Of a stretch of 64,000 nt of DNA, positions 30,725 to 40,077 are shown in pieces. Position numbers and translations under genes: made by a program. This DNA is from Lachnospiraceae bacterium. GTDB taxonomy: Bacteria; Bacillota; Clostridia; Lachnospirales; Lachnospiraceae. Positions within the stretch are counted from its first letter, which is position 1, and every line of letters starts with the position of its first letter. The DNA is taken from positions 56,990 through 120,989 of the forward strand of contig JAMPFQ010000010.1 in the NCBI GenBank assembly GCA_023664345.1, read 5' to 3'. The notes under the pieces were generated by a model. It had not been told where the DNA came from and searched no databases. It was given only the letters and a program-made list of their open reading frames with translations.

Positions 30725-32137
30725 ATGTATCAGGCGGATACCATCGCGGCGGTCGCCACGGGAATGACTGATTCAGGGATCGGCATCATACGGATCAGCG
30801 GTAAGGATGCTGTTGTTATAGGCAGCAGGATATTTTGTACCCCATCCGGCAGGGATATCTTACAAAATGTGGACAGCCATACTTTTCATTATGGTTATAT
30901 CGTGGATAAAGTTCAGGATGCATCTGATGATTGGAAAGATGATATTATCGATGAAGTCATGACAGTCGTTATGAGAGCGCCCAGAAGCTATACGGGAGAG
31001 GATACTGTCGAGATCCAGTGTCATGGCGGTGTGCTTGTGATGCAGAAGATATTATCTGCTGTGATCGGTGCCGGTGCAAGGCTGGCAGAACCGGGAGAGT
31101 TCAGCAAGAGGGCTTTTTTGAACGGAAAAGTCGATTTGTCCAGAGCGGAAGCCGTGATGGACGTGATTCATTCCCAGAATGAGTATGCCCTGCGGTCTTC
31201 CATGAATCAGCTGAAAGGCAGGTTGTCGGAAAAAATAAGGTCTTTAAGGGAACAGATCATTTATGAGGTGGCTTTTATAGAATCCGCGATGGACGACCCT
31301 GAACATATCAACCTGGATGGATACAGCGAAAGGTTATCTGAAAAAGTGGATGGGATATCCGAAAATCTGAAAAAACTGATTGATTCCTCCGAAAACGGTA
31401 AATTGATCAAAGAGGGTATCGATACTGTGATCGTGGGAAAGCCCAACGCCGGAAAGTCTTCTCTTTTGAATATCCTGGTGGGGAAAGAGAGGGCAATCGT
31501 TACGGATATCGCAGGCACTACCAGGGACATCCTTCAGGAGACCATAAATCTTCATGGGATAAGCCTGAACATCACGGACACGGCCGGTATCAGGAATACG
31601 GATGATACGGTGGAGAAGATCGGTGTGGAGAAAGCGCTGCAATATGCCGAAAGTGCCGACCTGATTTTGTATGTGGTGGATACTTCCGTGGAACTGGATG
31701 AGAATGACAGGGAGATCATTTCCAGGTTAAAGGATAAAAAAGTGATCGTTCTGCTGAATAAATCAGACCTTTCCATGGTTGTGGATGAAGATGATCTAAG
31801 GAACCTGATTCCTGAAGATGCCAGGATTATTCGGACATCGATCATAGACAACAGCGGGATTGATGAACTGGAAGAAACCGTGCAGGATATTTTTTTCCAT
31901 GGACAGCTTAAGAGCAGTAATGAGGTTGTTATCACAAACATACGGCATAGGGAAGCTTTGCAGGAGGCTTTTGATTCTTTGGGGCTTGTGAAGAAAAGCA
32001 TAGAAGATGGTATGCCGGAGGACTTTTATTCCATTGACCTGATGAGCGCATATGCTTCCTTGGGCAGGATCATTGGAGAAGAAGTGGACGATGATCTTGT
32101 GGAGGAGATTTTTTCAAAATTCTGTCTTGGTAAATAG
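30725..32137 (+). CDS. mnmE: tRNA modification GTPase MnmE
   Basis: With MnmG it installs the carboxymethylaminomethyl group on U34 of certain tRNAs. It has 470 residues. The N-terminal formyl-THF-binding domain is followed by a helical domain that carries an inserted G domain: G1 GKPNAGKSSLLN (about residue 239), G2/switch DIAGTTRD, G3 DTAGIR and G4 NKSDL. It ends in the catalytic CLGK. AAAAGGAG precedes the ATG. The TAG stop merges with a family 2 hairpin repeat. Confidence 0.97.
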   Translation: MYQADTIAAVATGMTDSGIGIIRISGKDAVVIGSRIFCTPSGRDILQNVDSHTFHYGYIVDKVQDASDDWKDDIIDEVMTVVMRAPRSYTGEDTVEIQCHGGVLVMQKILSAVIGAGARLAEPGEFSKRAFLNGKVDLSRAEAVMDVIHSQNEYALRSSMNQLKGRLSEKIRSLREQIIYEVAFIESAMDDPEHINLDGYSERLSEKVDGISENLKKLIDSSENGKLIKEGIDTVIVGKPNAGKSSLLNILVGKERAIVTDIAGTTRDILQETINLHGISLNITDTAGIRNTDDTVEKIGVEKALQYAESADLILYVVDTSVELDENDREIISRLKDKKVIVLLNKSDLSMVVDEDDLRNLIPEDARIIRTSIIDNSGIDELEETVQDIFFHGQLKSSNEVVITNIRHREALQEAFDSLGLVKKSIEDGMPEDFYSIDLMSAYASLGRIIGEEVDDDLVEEIFSKFCLGK

Positions 32138-32328
32138 TGTGAGAAGAATTTCTAATGCTCATGCCAGAGGCGCATAATGCGGATTTATCCGCATGCAAAG
32201 AAATTATAAATCTCACACTGAAGAACGCAAAGGAAGCGTTCTTCCCGGAACCGAATGATTCCGTGGGATTAGTTTGTGCCGTCGCAGGCGGCATGATTGG
32301 AAGTGTGAGAAGAATTTGTGCCAGAAAG
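32135..32328. repeat. Single copy of the family 2 hairpin repeat
   Basis: It starts at the mnmE stop (TAGTGTGAGAAGAATTTCTA) and contains a GCATAATGCGG/CCGCATGC-type tip, AAATCTCACAC closing the first hairpin, and GAAGAACGC/GCGTTCTTC as the second hairpin. CCGTGGGATTAGTTTGTGCC and GGCGGCATGATTGG follow. Order and sequence match the reverse complement of the tandem array at 12961-13561. A further GTGTGAGAAGAATTTGTGCC lies at about 32302. It occupies nearly the whole mnmE-mnmG gap. Confidence 0.8.
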
Positions 32329-32363
32329 TGGAATGGCAACAAGTATAAAGGATGGAAATACAG

Positions 32364-34346
32364 ATGAGTGAGATTCGGGAAAAAGTGGATGTGTGCGTGG
32401 TCGGAGCCGGTCACGCAGGCTGTGAGGCGGCGTTGGCCTGCGCCAGGCTTGGCCTGGAGACGGTTATCTTTACTGTCAGCATAGACAGTATCGCTTTGAT
32501 GCCCTGCAATCCCAATATAGGAGGTTCTTCTAAGGGTCACCTGGTGAGGGAACTGGATGCCCTTGGAGGAGAGATGGGTAAAAATATCGATAAAACTTTC
32601 ATCCAGTCAAAGATGCTGAACGTATCAAAGGGCCCCGCCGTTCATTCCCTCCGTGCCCAGGCGGATAAAGCGGATTATTCCCGTTCTATGAGAAAAGTGC
32701 TGGAGAACCAGGAACATCTTACCATAAAACAGGCGGAAGTCTGTGAACTTTTATGGAGGGAATATTCCAGTGAAAAAGAAATCGCGGATAAAAAAGTGAC
32801 CGGCGTCAGGACTTTTACCGGCACAGTCTATGAATGTAAAGCTGTGATTCTTTGTACCGGGACTTATTTAAGGGCAAGATGCCTTTGTGGGGAAGCTATT
32901 ACTTATACCGGGCCAAACGGATTGCAGGCTGCTGACCATCTGACGGATTCTTTGAAAAAAATGGGAATAGAGATGCGCCGCTTTAAGACGGGAACCCCTG
33001 CCAGGATGGATGGGCGAAGTATTGATTTTTCCAAAATGGAAGAACAGTTTGGGGATGAAAGGATTGTGCCTTTTTCTTTTTCCACCGATCCTGATTCCAT
33101 CCAAAAAGATCAGGTTTCCTGCTGGCTTACTTATACCAATGAAAAGACCCATGATATCATCAGAAATAATCTGGACAGATCCCCTATCTACGCAGGAATT
33201 ATCGAGGGAACGGGTCCCAGGTATTGTCCTTCCATTGAGGATAAGGTAGTCAAGTTTGCGGATAAGGAGCGGCATCAGGTTTTTATTGAGCCGGAGGGGC
33301 TTCATACTAATGAGATGTATGTGGGTGGGATGTCTTCTTCGCTTCCGGAAGATGTGCAGCTTGCTATGTACAGGACCGTTCCCGGGCTGGAAAATTGTAA
33401 GATCGTGAGGAATGCTTACGCCATTGAATATGACTGCATCAATGCCAGGCAGCTTTATCCCTCTCTGGAATTTAAGGATGTGAAAGGGCTTTTCAGCGGA
33501 GGACAGTTCAACGGAAGCAGTGGTTATGAGGAAGCTGCCTGTCAGGGACTGGTGGCAGGCATCAATGCTTCTATGGAGATTCTTGGAAGAGAACCTTTTC
33601 TTTTTGACAGAGGGGAAAGTTATATCGGCGTGCTGATCGACGATCTGGTGGCGAAAGACAACAGGGAACCTTACAGAATGATGACTTCCAGAGCCGAATA
33701 TCGTCTGCTGCTCCGTCAGGATAACGCGGATTTAAGGCTCAGGGAAAAGGGCTATGAAATTGGGCTGATTTCTGAGGAACAGTATAAAGAACTTCAGGCG
33801 AAAAAATATCTGATCGATAAAGAGATAAACAGGTTAAAAAATACCATGGTGGGTGCCAACAGAGAAATCCAGGATTTTCTGGAATCCAAGGGTAGTTCTT
33901 CCCTGAAAACTGCAGCGAGCCTTGCGGAACTGATCTGCCGTCCGGAACTTTCTTATGATATTTTGAAAGAGATTGACAGTGACCGGGAAAAGTCTTTATT
34001 CCTATTTATAAAAGAAGCGGAGGAATCATACGGCGTCATAAGCAGGAATCTTCTGAATGCGGCGATCGAGCAGGTGGAGATTGAGATTAAGTATGAGGGA
34101 TATATTGTCCGTCAAAAACGACAGGTAGAACAGTATAAGAAAATGGAAAAAAAGAAGATACCTGAAAATATGGATTATGATAAAGTTCCGTCGCTGCGGC
34201 TGGAAGCCAGGCAGAAATTAAAGGAATTCCGGCCTGTTTCCGTGGGCCAGGCATCCAGAATCTCAGGAGTGTCTCCTGCGGATGTTTCCGTGCTTCTGGT
34301 TTATCTGGAAAATGAGAGGTTTAAGATTCTTTATGGAACAAGATAA
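32364..34346 (+). CDS. mnmG: tRNA uridine 5-carboxymethylaminomethyl modification enzyme MnmG
   Basis: FAD- and NADH-dependent partner of MnmE. It has 660 residues, slightly above the usual 620-640. The dinucleotide-binding motif is [20 protein letters not shown] near the N-terminus. Family motifs [20 protein letters not shown] and CGEAI follow, and [16 protein letters not shown] lies near residue 440. The ATG at 32364 is favoured by AAAGGA 11 bases upstream; the in-frame ATG at 32352 overlaps that site. rsmG overlaps its 3' end by 14 bases. Confidence 0.96.
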   Translation: MSEIREKVDVCVVGAGHAGCEAALACARLGLETVIFTVSIDSIALMPCNPNIGGSSKGHLVRELDALGGEMGKNIDKTFIQSKMLNVSKGPAVHSLRAQADKADYSRSMRKVLENQEHLTIKQAEVCELLWREYSSEKEIADKKVTGVRTFTGTVYECKAVILCTGTYLRARCLCGEAITYTGPNGLQAADHLTDSLKKMGIEMRRFKTGTPARMDGRSIDFSKMEEQFGDERIVPFSFSTDPDSIQKDQVSCWLTYTNEKTHDIIRNNLDRSPIYAGIIEGTGPRYCPSIEDKVVKFADKERHQVFIEPEGLHTNEMYVGGMSSSLPEDVQLAMYRTVPGLENCKIVRNAYAIEYDCINARQLYPSLEFKDVKGLFSGGQFNGSSGYEEAACQGLVAGINASMEILGREPFLFDRGESYIGVLIDDLVAKDNREPYRMMTSRAEYRLLLRQDNADLRLREKGYEIGLISEEQYKELQAKKYLIDKEINRLKNTMVGANREIQDFLESKGSSSLKTAASLAELICRPELSYDILKEIDSDREKSLFLFIKEAEESYGVISRNLLNAAIEQVEIEIKYEGYIVRQKRQVEQYKKMEKKKIPENMDYDKVPSLRLEARQKLKEFRPVSVGQASRISGVSPADVSVLLVYLENERFKILYGTR

Positions 34347-35061
34347 ATATGATACATCGCAATTTATAAAAGATGCCGGAGAGTTTGGAATCAGCCTGAC
34401 TGATCCTCAGATACAGCAGTTTATCGTTTATTATGAGATGCTGACAGAATGGAATCAGTTTATGAACCTTACTGCTATCACGGAATATGACGAAGTGATG
34501 AAAAAGCATTTTATTGACAGTATTTCTCTTTGTAAGGCTTTTGATTTTTCCAAAAATGTTTCCTGTATTGATGTTGGAACGGGCGCCGGTTTTCCGGGAC
34601 TGGCGTTAAAAATCGCTTATCCCGGATTACAGGTCACTTTGTTGGATTCCCTGAATAAAAGGATCCGGTTCCTGGAAGCGGTGATCGATCGATTGTCATT
34701 GACCGGGATCCGGACGATTCATGGAAGAGCGGAAGATCTCGCAAGACCGGGAAGACTGCGGGAAAGTTTTGACCTGTGTGTTTCCCGGGCTGTGGCGAAT
34801 CTTTCAACTTTATCAGAGTACTGTCTTCCTTTTGTAAAGAAAGGCGGATATTTTATTTCTTATAAATCCGAAAAGATAACGGAGGAGATGGAAGCCGCTC
34901 AAAATGCGATTTCCATTCTTGGCGGTAAGGTAAAAGGGCATGTAGGATTTCTGCTGCCGGATTCTGATATTTACAGGAATCTTTTTGTAATCAAAAAGGA
35001 GCGGGAAACGCCAAAGAAATATCCGAGGAGAGCCGGGCTTCCCGGTAAGGAGCCGTTATAA
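34333..35061 (+). CDS. rsmG: 16S rRNA (guanine-527-N7) methyltransferase RsmG
   Basis: SAM-dependent methyltransferase of 242 residues acting on G527 of 16S rRNA; loss gives low-level streptomycin resistance in other bacteria. It shows [19 protein letters not shown], the SAM motif [17 protein letters not shown] and [11 protein letters not shown]. The ATG at 34333 overlaps mnmG by 14 bases, with AGAGG about 12 bases upstream, so it is probably coupled. The basic C-terminus ([15 protein letters not shown]) is typical. Confidence 0.95.
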   Translation: MEQDKYDTSQFIKDAGEFGISLTDPQIQQFIVYYEMLTEWNQFMNLTAITEYDEVMKKHFIDSISLCKAFDFSKNVSCIDVGTGAGFPGLALKIAYPGLQVTLLDSLNKRIRFLEAVIDRLSLTGIRTIHGRAEDLARPGRLRESFDLCVSRAVANLSTLSEYCLPFVKKGGYFISYKSEKITEEMEAAQNAISILGGKVKGHVGFLLPDSDIYRNLFVIKKERETPKKYPRRAGLPGKEPL

Positions 35062-35169
35062 AATTGTTAAATTTTTATTTTACTTGTCCTTATTTATGGT
35101 ATATTATATAGTTAGAGTATCTAAATTGTATTGACAGTTATAAGAACATATGTTCTTTCAGGGGTATTT

Positions 35170-36123
35170 ATGGATCCGGAAATTTATAATTTATTGTCTG
35201 AGATTATAAGTGAACTCAGGCAGGACAGAAATAGTATTGATGAAAAGCTGCGGGATAATATTTGTCATATTAAAGAGGCAGAAGTTTATGCGGAGACATT
35301 TTTGGGTTCTGAACCTGAAGAAGATATTAAAGTATTTTCTCCCAGAAATATTGATTCTGTTTATAGAAATGAGATTAAGGATATCGAGAACAGAAAGTCT
35401 CGATACGAAGAAGAAAATAAGTTTTTGACAGAGAAGAGAGATGCTGTTTCTGCCCGGATTGAACAAATTGAACAGATTCTTGAAAACGGGATTGATAATC
35501 TTAGTGTTTTGAAGATACAAGAAGAAGACCGAAAAAGGATCGCAATAGACCTGCATGATACTTCATTACAGAATCTGACACATTTAATCCACCAGATTGA
35601 ATTGAGTGGATTGTATATTGACAAAGATCCTTTGAGAGCCAAGATAGAATTATCGATCGTGAATAAAAGGTTAAAGGAGATCATTGAGGAGATACGCAAT
35701 ACGATTTATGATCTGCGGCCTATGACCTTTGACGATCTGGGATTGAAAGCGGCGATTGAGAGATTCGTTGACTCTATCAATGAAGACAGGAAATATAAAG
35801 TAGAGTTGGAACTGGAAGATGTTTCATGTGAAACAAATATTATTCTGGTGACTATATATAGGATAGTACAGGAGTGTCTCAATAATATAGTGAAACATGC
35901 AGAGGCAACCAGGATTTCTTTAAAGTGTAAATGCAGGAACAGTAATTGTTATATCTTTATAAGTGATGATGGCAAAGGATTTAATAAGAACGATTATAAT
36001 AAGGAAAGGCATTTTGGAATTTACTGCATTAAGGAACGTGTGAAATTATTAGGAGGAAAGATCAAACTGGATTCCATACCTGAGAGGGGTACGATTATTT
36101 CGATATCTATCCCTTTGGGTTGA
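35170..36123 (+). CDS. Cytoplasmic sensor histidine kinase, DegS/HisKA_3 type
   Basis: Kinase of 317 residues without membrane segments. The N-terminal half (about 1-130) is a charged coiled coil, like the DegS sensor part. HisKA_3 follows with RIAIDLHDTSLQNLTHLIHQ (phospho-acceptor His about residue 138), then a HATPase_c with QECLNNIVKHAEA and DDGKGF. The probable partner is the LuxR-type regulator at 36689, separated by a gene remnant and a repeat. The ATG at 35170 is chosen because the first 13 codons of the longer frame lack a good ribosome binding site. The segment is clearly more AT-rich than the genes on either side. Confidence 0.88.
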   Translation: MDPEIYNLLSEIISELRQDRNSIDEKLRDNICHIKEAEVYAETFLGSEPEEDIKVFSPRNIDSVYRNEIKDIENRKSRYEEENKFLTEKRDAVSARIEQIEQILENGIDNLSVLKIQEEDRKRIAIDLHDTSLQNLTHLIHQIELSGLYIDKDPLRAKIELSIVNKRLKEIIEEIRNTIYDLRPMTFDDLGLKAAIERFVDSINEDRKYKVELELEDVSCETNIILVTIYRIVQECLNNIVKHAEATRISLKCKCRNSNCYIFISDDGKGFNKNDYNKERHFGIYCIKERVKLLGGKIKLDSIPERGTIISISIPLG

Positions 36124-36464
36124 ATTTTTCCTTTGATAAATGGAAGAAATATATTGATAATGATGAGGATTCTTTTCTTTGGCAATTGTTTATAGAGGGT
36201 ATAGCAATGTACTTTGAGCAATGCCTGGTTGGACGTGCCAGCTATTATCATCAGGATAAAGATGGTTGGAAGGTGTGGTGTGATGATCATTTAGAACAGA
36301 TTAAGGCAGATTTTAGCCGTGATATGAAAACAATGACATTTTCTAATCAGTGTTATTTTGGCGATTGGGTTATGTACAACGGATATTGTGATGTTGGATA
36401 TTATCTTGGTTGTCAATTTGTGCGTTACATTCTTTCCATGTATGGATTGGATGAGATTATTTAA
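36120..36464 (+). pseudogene. Remnant of a DUF2268-like zinc peptidase
   Basis: This open stretch of about 114 codons starts only with a TTG that overlaps the kinase stop. Its sequence resembles the C-terminal half of DUF2268-type predicted metalloproteases: LFIEGIAMYFEQ, a Trp-rich middle, and GYYLGCQFVRYIL near the end. The N-terminal half with the HExxH zinc site is missing. It is best read as a decayed gene that separates the kinase from its regulator. Family assignment is from recalled motif patterns. Confidence 0.5.
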
Positions 36465-36473
36465 ATACAAATT

Positions 36474-36590
36474 TTCATTTATGCGGGCAATGAACCAGTG
36501 TTGTATTTGACTGGCTTGGTGAATCCGCGATAGTCAATTACCATTAGCGTCCTGTGGATGTATTGTAATCTATAATGTTGTTAGATTAAA
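36474..36590. repeat. Diverged family 1 repeat (copy D)
   Basis: It aligns in order with copy B: GCGGGCAATGAACCA, then ACTGGCTTGGTGAATCCGCG, TAGTCAATTACC, GCGTCCTGTGGATG and TATAATGTTG, with many A/T substitutions. It is an old copy downstream of the decayed gene. Confidence 0.65.
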
Positions 36591-36688
36591 GTTTTCATTA
36601 TTACTTGCAGCGAGGTTGTTGACTTATTATCCATGGAATGAATTACGAATCATAAACTTACTAAAATAAATTAAAATGGAGAACGGAA

Positions 36689-37333
36689 ATGTGTATTAGG
36701 GTTATGTTGGCAGACGATCATTTGTTGATGAGAGAAGGGATAAGGAATCTGTTGGAGTTTGATGGAAAAATAAAGGTGGTTGATGAAGCCAGTGACGGTG
36801 AGGAGTGCATTGAAAGACTGATTGCTTCCAGGCCGGAAGTGTTACTGTTGGATATCAATATGCCTAAAAAGAATGGTTTGGAAGTTTTACAGAAGATCAG
36901 AGAAGATAATATTGATGTTAAAGTATTGATATTGACAGTCCATAATGAAATTGAATATCTGATTAAGGCAGTGGATATAGGAGTAGATGGCTATATTCTG
37001 AAAGATTCGGAATCTGCTGAATTGAAAAAAGCTATTGACATTGTGATGAGAGGTGAAAGCTATATTCAGCCTAAATTGATTCCAATGTTAAATAACAGAC
37101 TTGTATCCAGGGATATGGATAAGGATAAGATTGATTCTTTAACAGGAAGGGAAAAGGAAGTTCTGATACATGTTGCAAACGGGATGTTTAATAAAGAGAT
37201 TGCTACTATATTAAAGATCAGTGAACGTACTGTTAAAAATCATATATCTAACATATTTAAAAAGATAGATGTTTCTGACAGGACTCAGGCAGCAGTATTT
37301 GCTATAAAAAATGATTTGATAAAGTTGTTCTAG
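36689..37333 (+). CDS. NarL/LuxR-family response regulator, DegU-like
   Basis: Response regulator of 214 residues. The receiver domain has the acidic pocket ADDH near residue 8, the phospho-Asp in LLLDINMP (about residue 55) and a Lys in ILKDSE. A LuxR-type helix-turn-helix (about 148-210) has LTGREKEVLIHVANGMFNKE and SERTVKNHISNIFKKI. GGAG lies upstream of the ATG. It is the likely partner of the DegS-like kinase 0.6 kb upstream. Its terminator includes a parS site. Confidence 0.9.
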   Translation: MCIRVMLADDHLLMREGIRNLLEFDGKIKVVDEASDGEECIERLIASRPEVLLLDINMPKKNGLEVLQKIREDNIDVKVLILTVHNEIEYLIKAVDIGVDGYILKDSESAELKKAIDIVMRGESYIQPKLIPMLNNRLVSRDMDKDKIDSLTGREKEVLIHVANGMFNKEIATILKISERTVKNHISNIFKKIDVSDRTQAAVFAIKNDLIKLF

Positions 37334-37350
37334 ATGTTGTGTAGTGTGGA

Positions 37351-37378
37351 GGAATGTTTCACGTGAAACATTCCTTTT
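37351..37378 (+). promoter_or_regulatory. parS: parS site 1 embedded in a terminator
   Basis: The perfect 16-base parS TGTTTCACGTGAAACA is at 37355-37370. Its flanks extend the palindrome (GGAA before, TTCC after), and TTTTTT follows. The site thus also forms a terminator hairpin for the response regulator gene. It is the ParB (Spo0J) binding site. Confidence 0.93.
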
Positions 37379-37404
37379 TTATTAGTATATAGAATACTAG
37401 ATAA

Positions 37405-37420
37405 TGTTTCACGTGAAACA
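37405..37420. promoter_or_regulatory. parS: parS site 2
   Basis: A second perfect TGTTTCACGTGAAACA, 50 bases after the first. Two half-sites with GTGAAACA follow at 37450 and 37472, probably decayed parS copies. They lie about 375 bases upstream of parA. Confidence 0.93.
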
Positions 37421-37793
37421 TTTAAACCCAAGATGTAGGGGTAAAAAATGTGAAACATTTTATAGAAAAACGTGAAACATTTTTGTAGAAACATATAGTG
37501 TTGATGTTGTTAAAACTAGATATTGTGGTTTATAACTAAATGGACAACATGCCAAACTTTTTTGTCATATTCGGACGGAACAGTTTGCTATCGCCTGATA
37601 TTTGACAGTTTTTCATGTGATTCAAGAATAACTACCACTGATTATTTGGACAGTAAAAAACACGCCGCCTCCGTCCCATTAGTTAAAAATCAAACTATCG
37701 ATTCCCTATTAACTAACATTTTGAAAATAATAATAGCTATATCACAAAATAAGTGTTATAATTGAAAAGCAAATTAATGAAAGGCGAAGAAAT
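37421..37793 (+). other. AT-rich gap before parA
   Basis: Apart from the two parS half-sites (about 37450 and 37472) and a TATAAT at about 37755 that could be the parA -10, I see no gene. An 80-codon open stretch here starts with TTG, lacks a ribosome binding site and has no recognisable sequence. Confidence 0.5.
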
Positions 37794-38555
37794 ATGGGAA
37801 GAATAATTGCAATAGCAAATCAGAAAGGCGGCGTAGGAAAGACCACAACCTCTATCAATCTGTCTGCGTGCCTTGCAGAAAAAGGTAAAAAAGTTCTGGT
37901 TATTGATACGGATCCCCAGGGCAATACTACCAGCGGTTTTGGCATTGATAAGAATAACCTGGATAATACCATCTATGAACTGATATTGGGAGAGTGTACG
38001 ATTCGTGACTGCATCATCAAAGATGTGGTGAACGGTGTCTCCGTGCTCCCCTCCAATGTAAACCTTGCGGCGGCGGAGATTGAACTGATCGGTGTGGAAA
38101 AGAAAGAATACATATTAAAAAACGAAGTTGATTATGTAAAAGATGATTATGATTTCATAATTATCGACTGTCCCCCCTCTTTAAACATGCTGACCATCAA
38201 TTCTATGACTACTGCGAACAGTGTTCTTGTTCCTATCCAATGTGAATATTATGCGTTGGAGGGATTGAGCCAGCTGATCCATACCATAAATCTGGTAAAA
38301 GAGAGACTGAATCCGGAACTGACAATGGAAGGCGTAGTGTTTACCATGTACGATTCCAGGACAAACCTTTCCATGCAGGTGGTGGAAAACGTGAAACAGA
38401 ATCTGAGCCAAAAAGTATATAAGACCCTGATTCCCAGAAATATCAGATTGGCGGAAGCCCCCAGTTATGGAAAGCCTATCAATCTGTACGATGGGAGGTC
38501 GGCAGGCGCTGAAGCATATATGCAGCTGGCAGATGAAGTAATTGATAACAGATAG
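37794..38555 (+). CDS. soj: Chromosome partitioning ATPase ParA (Soj)
   Basis: Deviant Walker-type ATPase of 253 residues that acts with ParB at parS in origin segregation and in control of DnaA. P-loop: NQKGGVGKTTTSINLS with the signature Lys; Walker A' VIDTDPQGN; Walker B IIIDCPPSL. The ending and length match chromosomal Soj. GGCGAAG precedes the ATG. parB follows after 46 bases. Confidence 0.96.
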   Translation: MGRIIAIANQKGGVGKTTTSINLSACLAEKGKKVLVIDTDPQGNTTSGFGIDKNNLDNTIYELILGECTIRDCIIKDVVNGVSVLPSNVNLAAAEIELIGVEKKEYILKNEVDYVKDDYDFIIIDCPPSLNMLTINSMTTANSVLVPIQCEYYALEGLSQLIHTINLVKERLNPELTMEGVVFTMYDSRTNLSMQVVENVKQNLSQKVYKTLIPRNIRLAEAPSYGKPINLYDGRSAGAEAYMQLADEVIDNR

Positions 38556-38601
38556 AAGTATTGACCACGGATCAGCAAACTGAGAAAGGAGCATGAACAG
38601 C

Positions 38602-39495
38602 ATGGCAGCAAGAGGTTTGGGTAAAGGACTTGATTCATTGATTCCTAATGCAGTAGGGGAGGCCAAAACAAAAAAAGAAGCCGTAAAAGAAACCGTTACA
38701 GAAAAAAAAGAACCGGAGACCATGGTCAAGATTACTATGGTAGAACCTAACAGAAAGCAGCCCCGGAAAAATTTTGATGAGGATGCACTGCAGGAATTAT
38801 CAGATTCTATAAAACAGTTCGGACTTTTACAGCCTATTCTGGTACAGGACAGAAAAGATCATTATGAGATTATTGCAGGAGAGAGGAGATGGCGTGCGGC
38901 AAAAATTGCGGGATTAAAGGAGATTCCTGTTATTGTCCGTGATTACTCAGATCAGGAGATCATGGAGATTTCCCTGATCGAGAATATCCAGCGTGAAGAT
39001 CTGAATCCGATTGAAGAAGCTCAGGCTTATAAAAGACTGTTGACAGAGTTTAATCTAAAACAGGATGAGGTAGCGGAGCGAGTGTCCAAGAGTCGTGCAG
39101 CTGTCACTAATTCCATCCGTCTGCTGAAACTCAGTGATGAGGTACAGCAGATGGTCATTGATGATATGATCAGCACCGGACATGCCCGAACTCTTCTGGC
39201 GGTGGAAGATAAGGATGAGCAATATAATCTGGCGCAGAGAATCTTTGATGAAAAACTCAGCGTCCGTGATGTGGAGAAGCTTGTAAAAAATCTCCATAAA
39301 CCTGAAAAGGCTCCAAAAAAGACAGAGAATAAGACTATGGAAGCGATATATCAGGATATCGAGGAAAAGCTGAAACAGAAACTCAGCACCAAAGTCATTG
39401 TCACTTCCAAAGGCGAAGGCGCGGGAAAGATTGAGATCGAATTTTACAATAATGAAGACCTTGACAGAATATTGGATATGATCGGTGATCGATAA
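38602..39495 (+). CDS. spo0J: Chromosome partitioning protein ParB (Spo0J)
   Basis: CTP-dependent clamp that loads at parS and spreads. It has 297 residues. A Lys-rich N-terminal linker follows MAARGLGKGLDSLIP. The CTPase motif is IIAGERRWRAAKIAGL, then ENIQREDLNPIEEAQAY. The helix-turn-helix has QDEVAERVSKSRAAVTNSIRL, and a dimerisation domain ends the protein. AGGAG lies 10 bases before the ATG at 38602 and only 1 base before an in-frame ATG at 38593, so the former is preferred. Two perfect parS sites lie upstream of parA. Confidence 0.95.
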   Translation: MAARGLGKGLDSLIPNAVGEAKTKKEAVKETVTEKKEPETMVKITMVEPNRKQPRKNFDEDALQELSDSIKQFGLLQPILVQDRKDHYEIIAGERRWRAAKIAGLKEIPVIVRDYSDQEIMEISLIENIQREDLNPIEEAQAYKRLLTEFNLKQDEVAERVSKSRAAVTNSIRLLKLSDEVQQMVIDDMISTGHARTLLAVEDKDEQYNLAQRIFDEKLSVRDVEKLVKNLHKPEKAPKKTENKTMEAIYQDIEEKLKQKLSTKVIVTSKGEGAGKIEIEFYNNEDLDRILDMIGDR

Positions 39496-39520
39496 ACGAT
39501 GAAAAACACAAAGGAGCATT

Positions 39521-40063
39521 ATGGGTACATATAATAACGGGAGTAAGATATTAAATCAGATCGGACTGACGAATTTTGATCTGGGATATGCGGTGATCGC
39601 CGCAGGGGTGCTTTTTATCCTGCTTGTGGTTGTGATGATCCTATTGATCGTACAGATCACAAAGACGGGTAAACTGAAAAAGAGGCTTGACAGTTTTCTG
39701 ACAGGAAAAGATGGAACAAGCCTGGAGCAGGATATTGTCAGTCTGTTTGAAGATAATAAGTTGTTAAAGAGTTCAACAGAGAATAATAAGAAAGATATCC
39801 GGACATTATACAGAAAGCTGGAATCTGCTTACCAGAAGATGGGTCTGGTAAAGTATGATGCCTTTAACCAGATGGGAGGACAATTGAGTTTCAGTCTGGC
39901 ATTGCTGGATGAAAATAATAACGGATTCATCATTAACTCTGTTCACAGTACGGAAGGCTGCTATTCATATACAAAAGAGATCAAAAACGGAGAGTGTAAG
40001 ATTTCTCTTGGACAGGAAGAGGCGGAAGCCCTTGCTATCGCTATAGGGGAAGCAGAAAAGTAA
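39521..40063 (+). CDS. DUF4446 membrane-anchored protein
   Basis: A 180-residue protein with one N-terminal membrane segment (about 22-46), a coiled-coil-like stretch (about 50-105) and a C-terminal domain with SFSLALLDENNNGFIINS and YSYTKEI. This matches DUF4446, commonly found directly after parB in Firmicutes. Its function is not established; the position suggests a link to chromosome organisation. AAAGGAG lies upstream, and the gene is 25 bases from parB. Confidence 0.85.
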   Translation: MGTYNNGSKILNQIGLTNFDLGYAVIAAGVLFILLVVVMILLIVQITKTGKLKKRLDSFLTGKDGTSLEQDIVSLFEDNKLLKSSTENNKKDIRTLYRKLESAYQKMGLVKYDAFNQMGGQLSFSLALLDENNNGFIINSVHSTEGCYSYTKEIKNGECKISLGQEEAEALAIAIGEAEK

Positions 40064-40077
40064 AGTGGTGAGTGATT

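Noticed and set aside
37523-37765. 80-codon open frame upstream of parA
   Set aside because: TTG start, no ribosome binding site, no recognisable sequence; it lies in the AT-rich parS/promoter gap.
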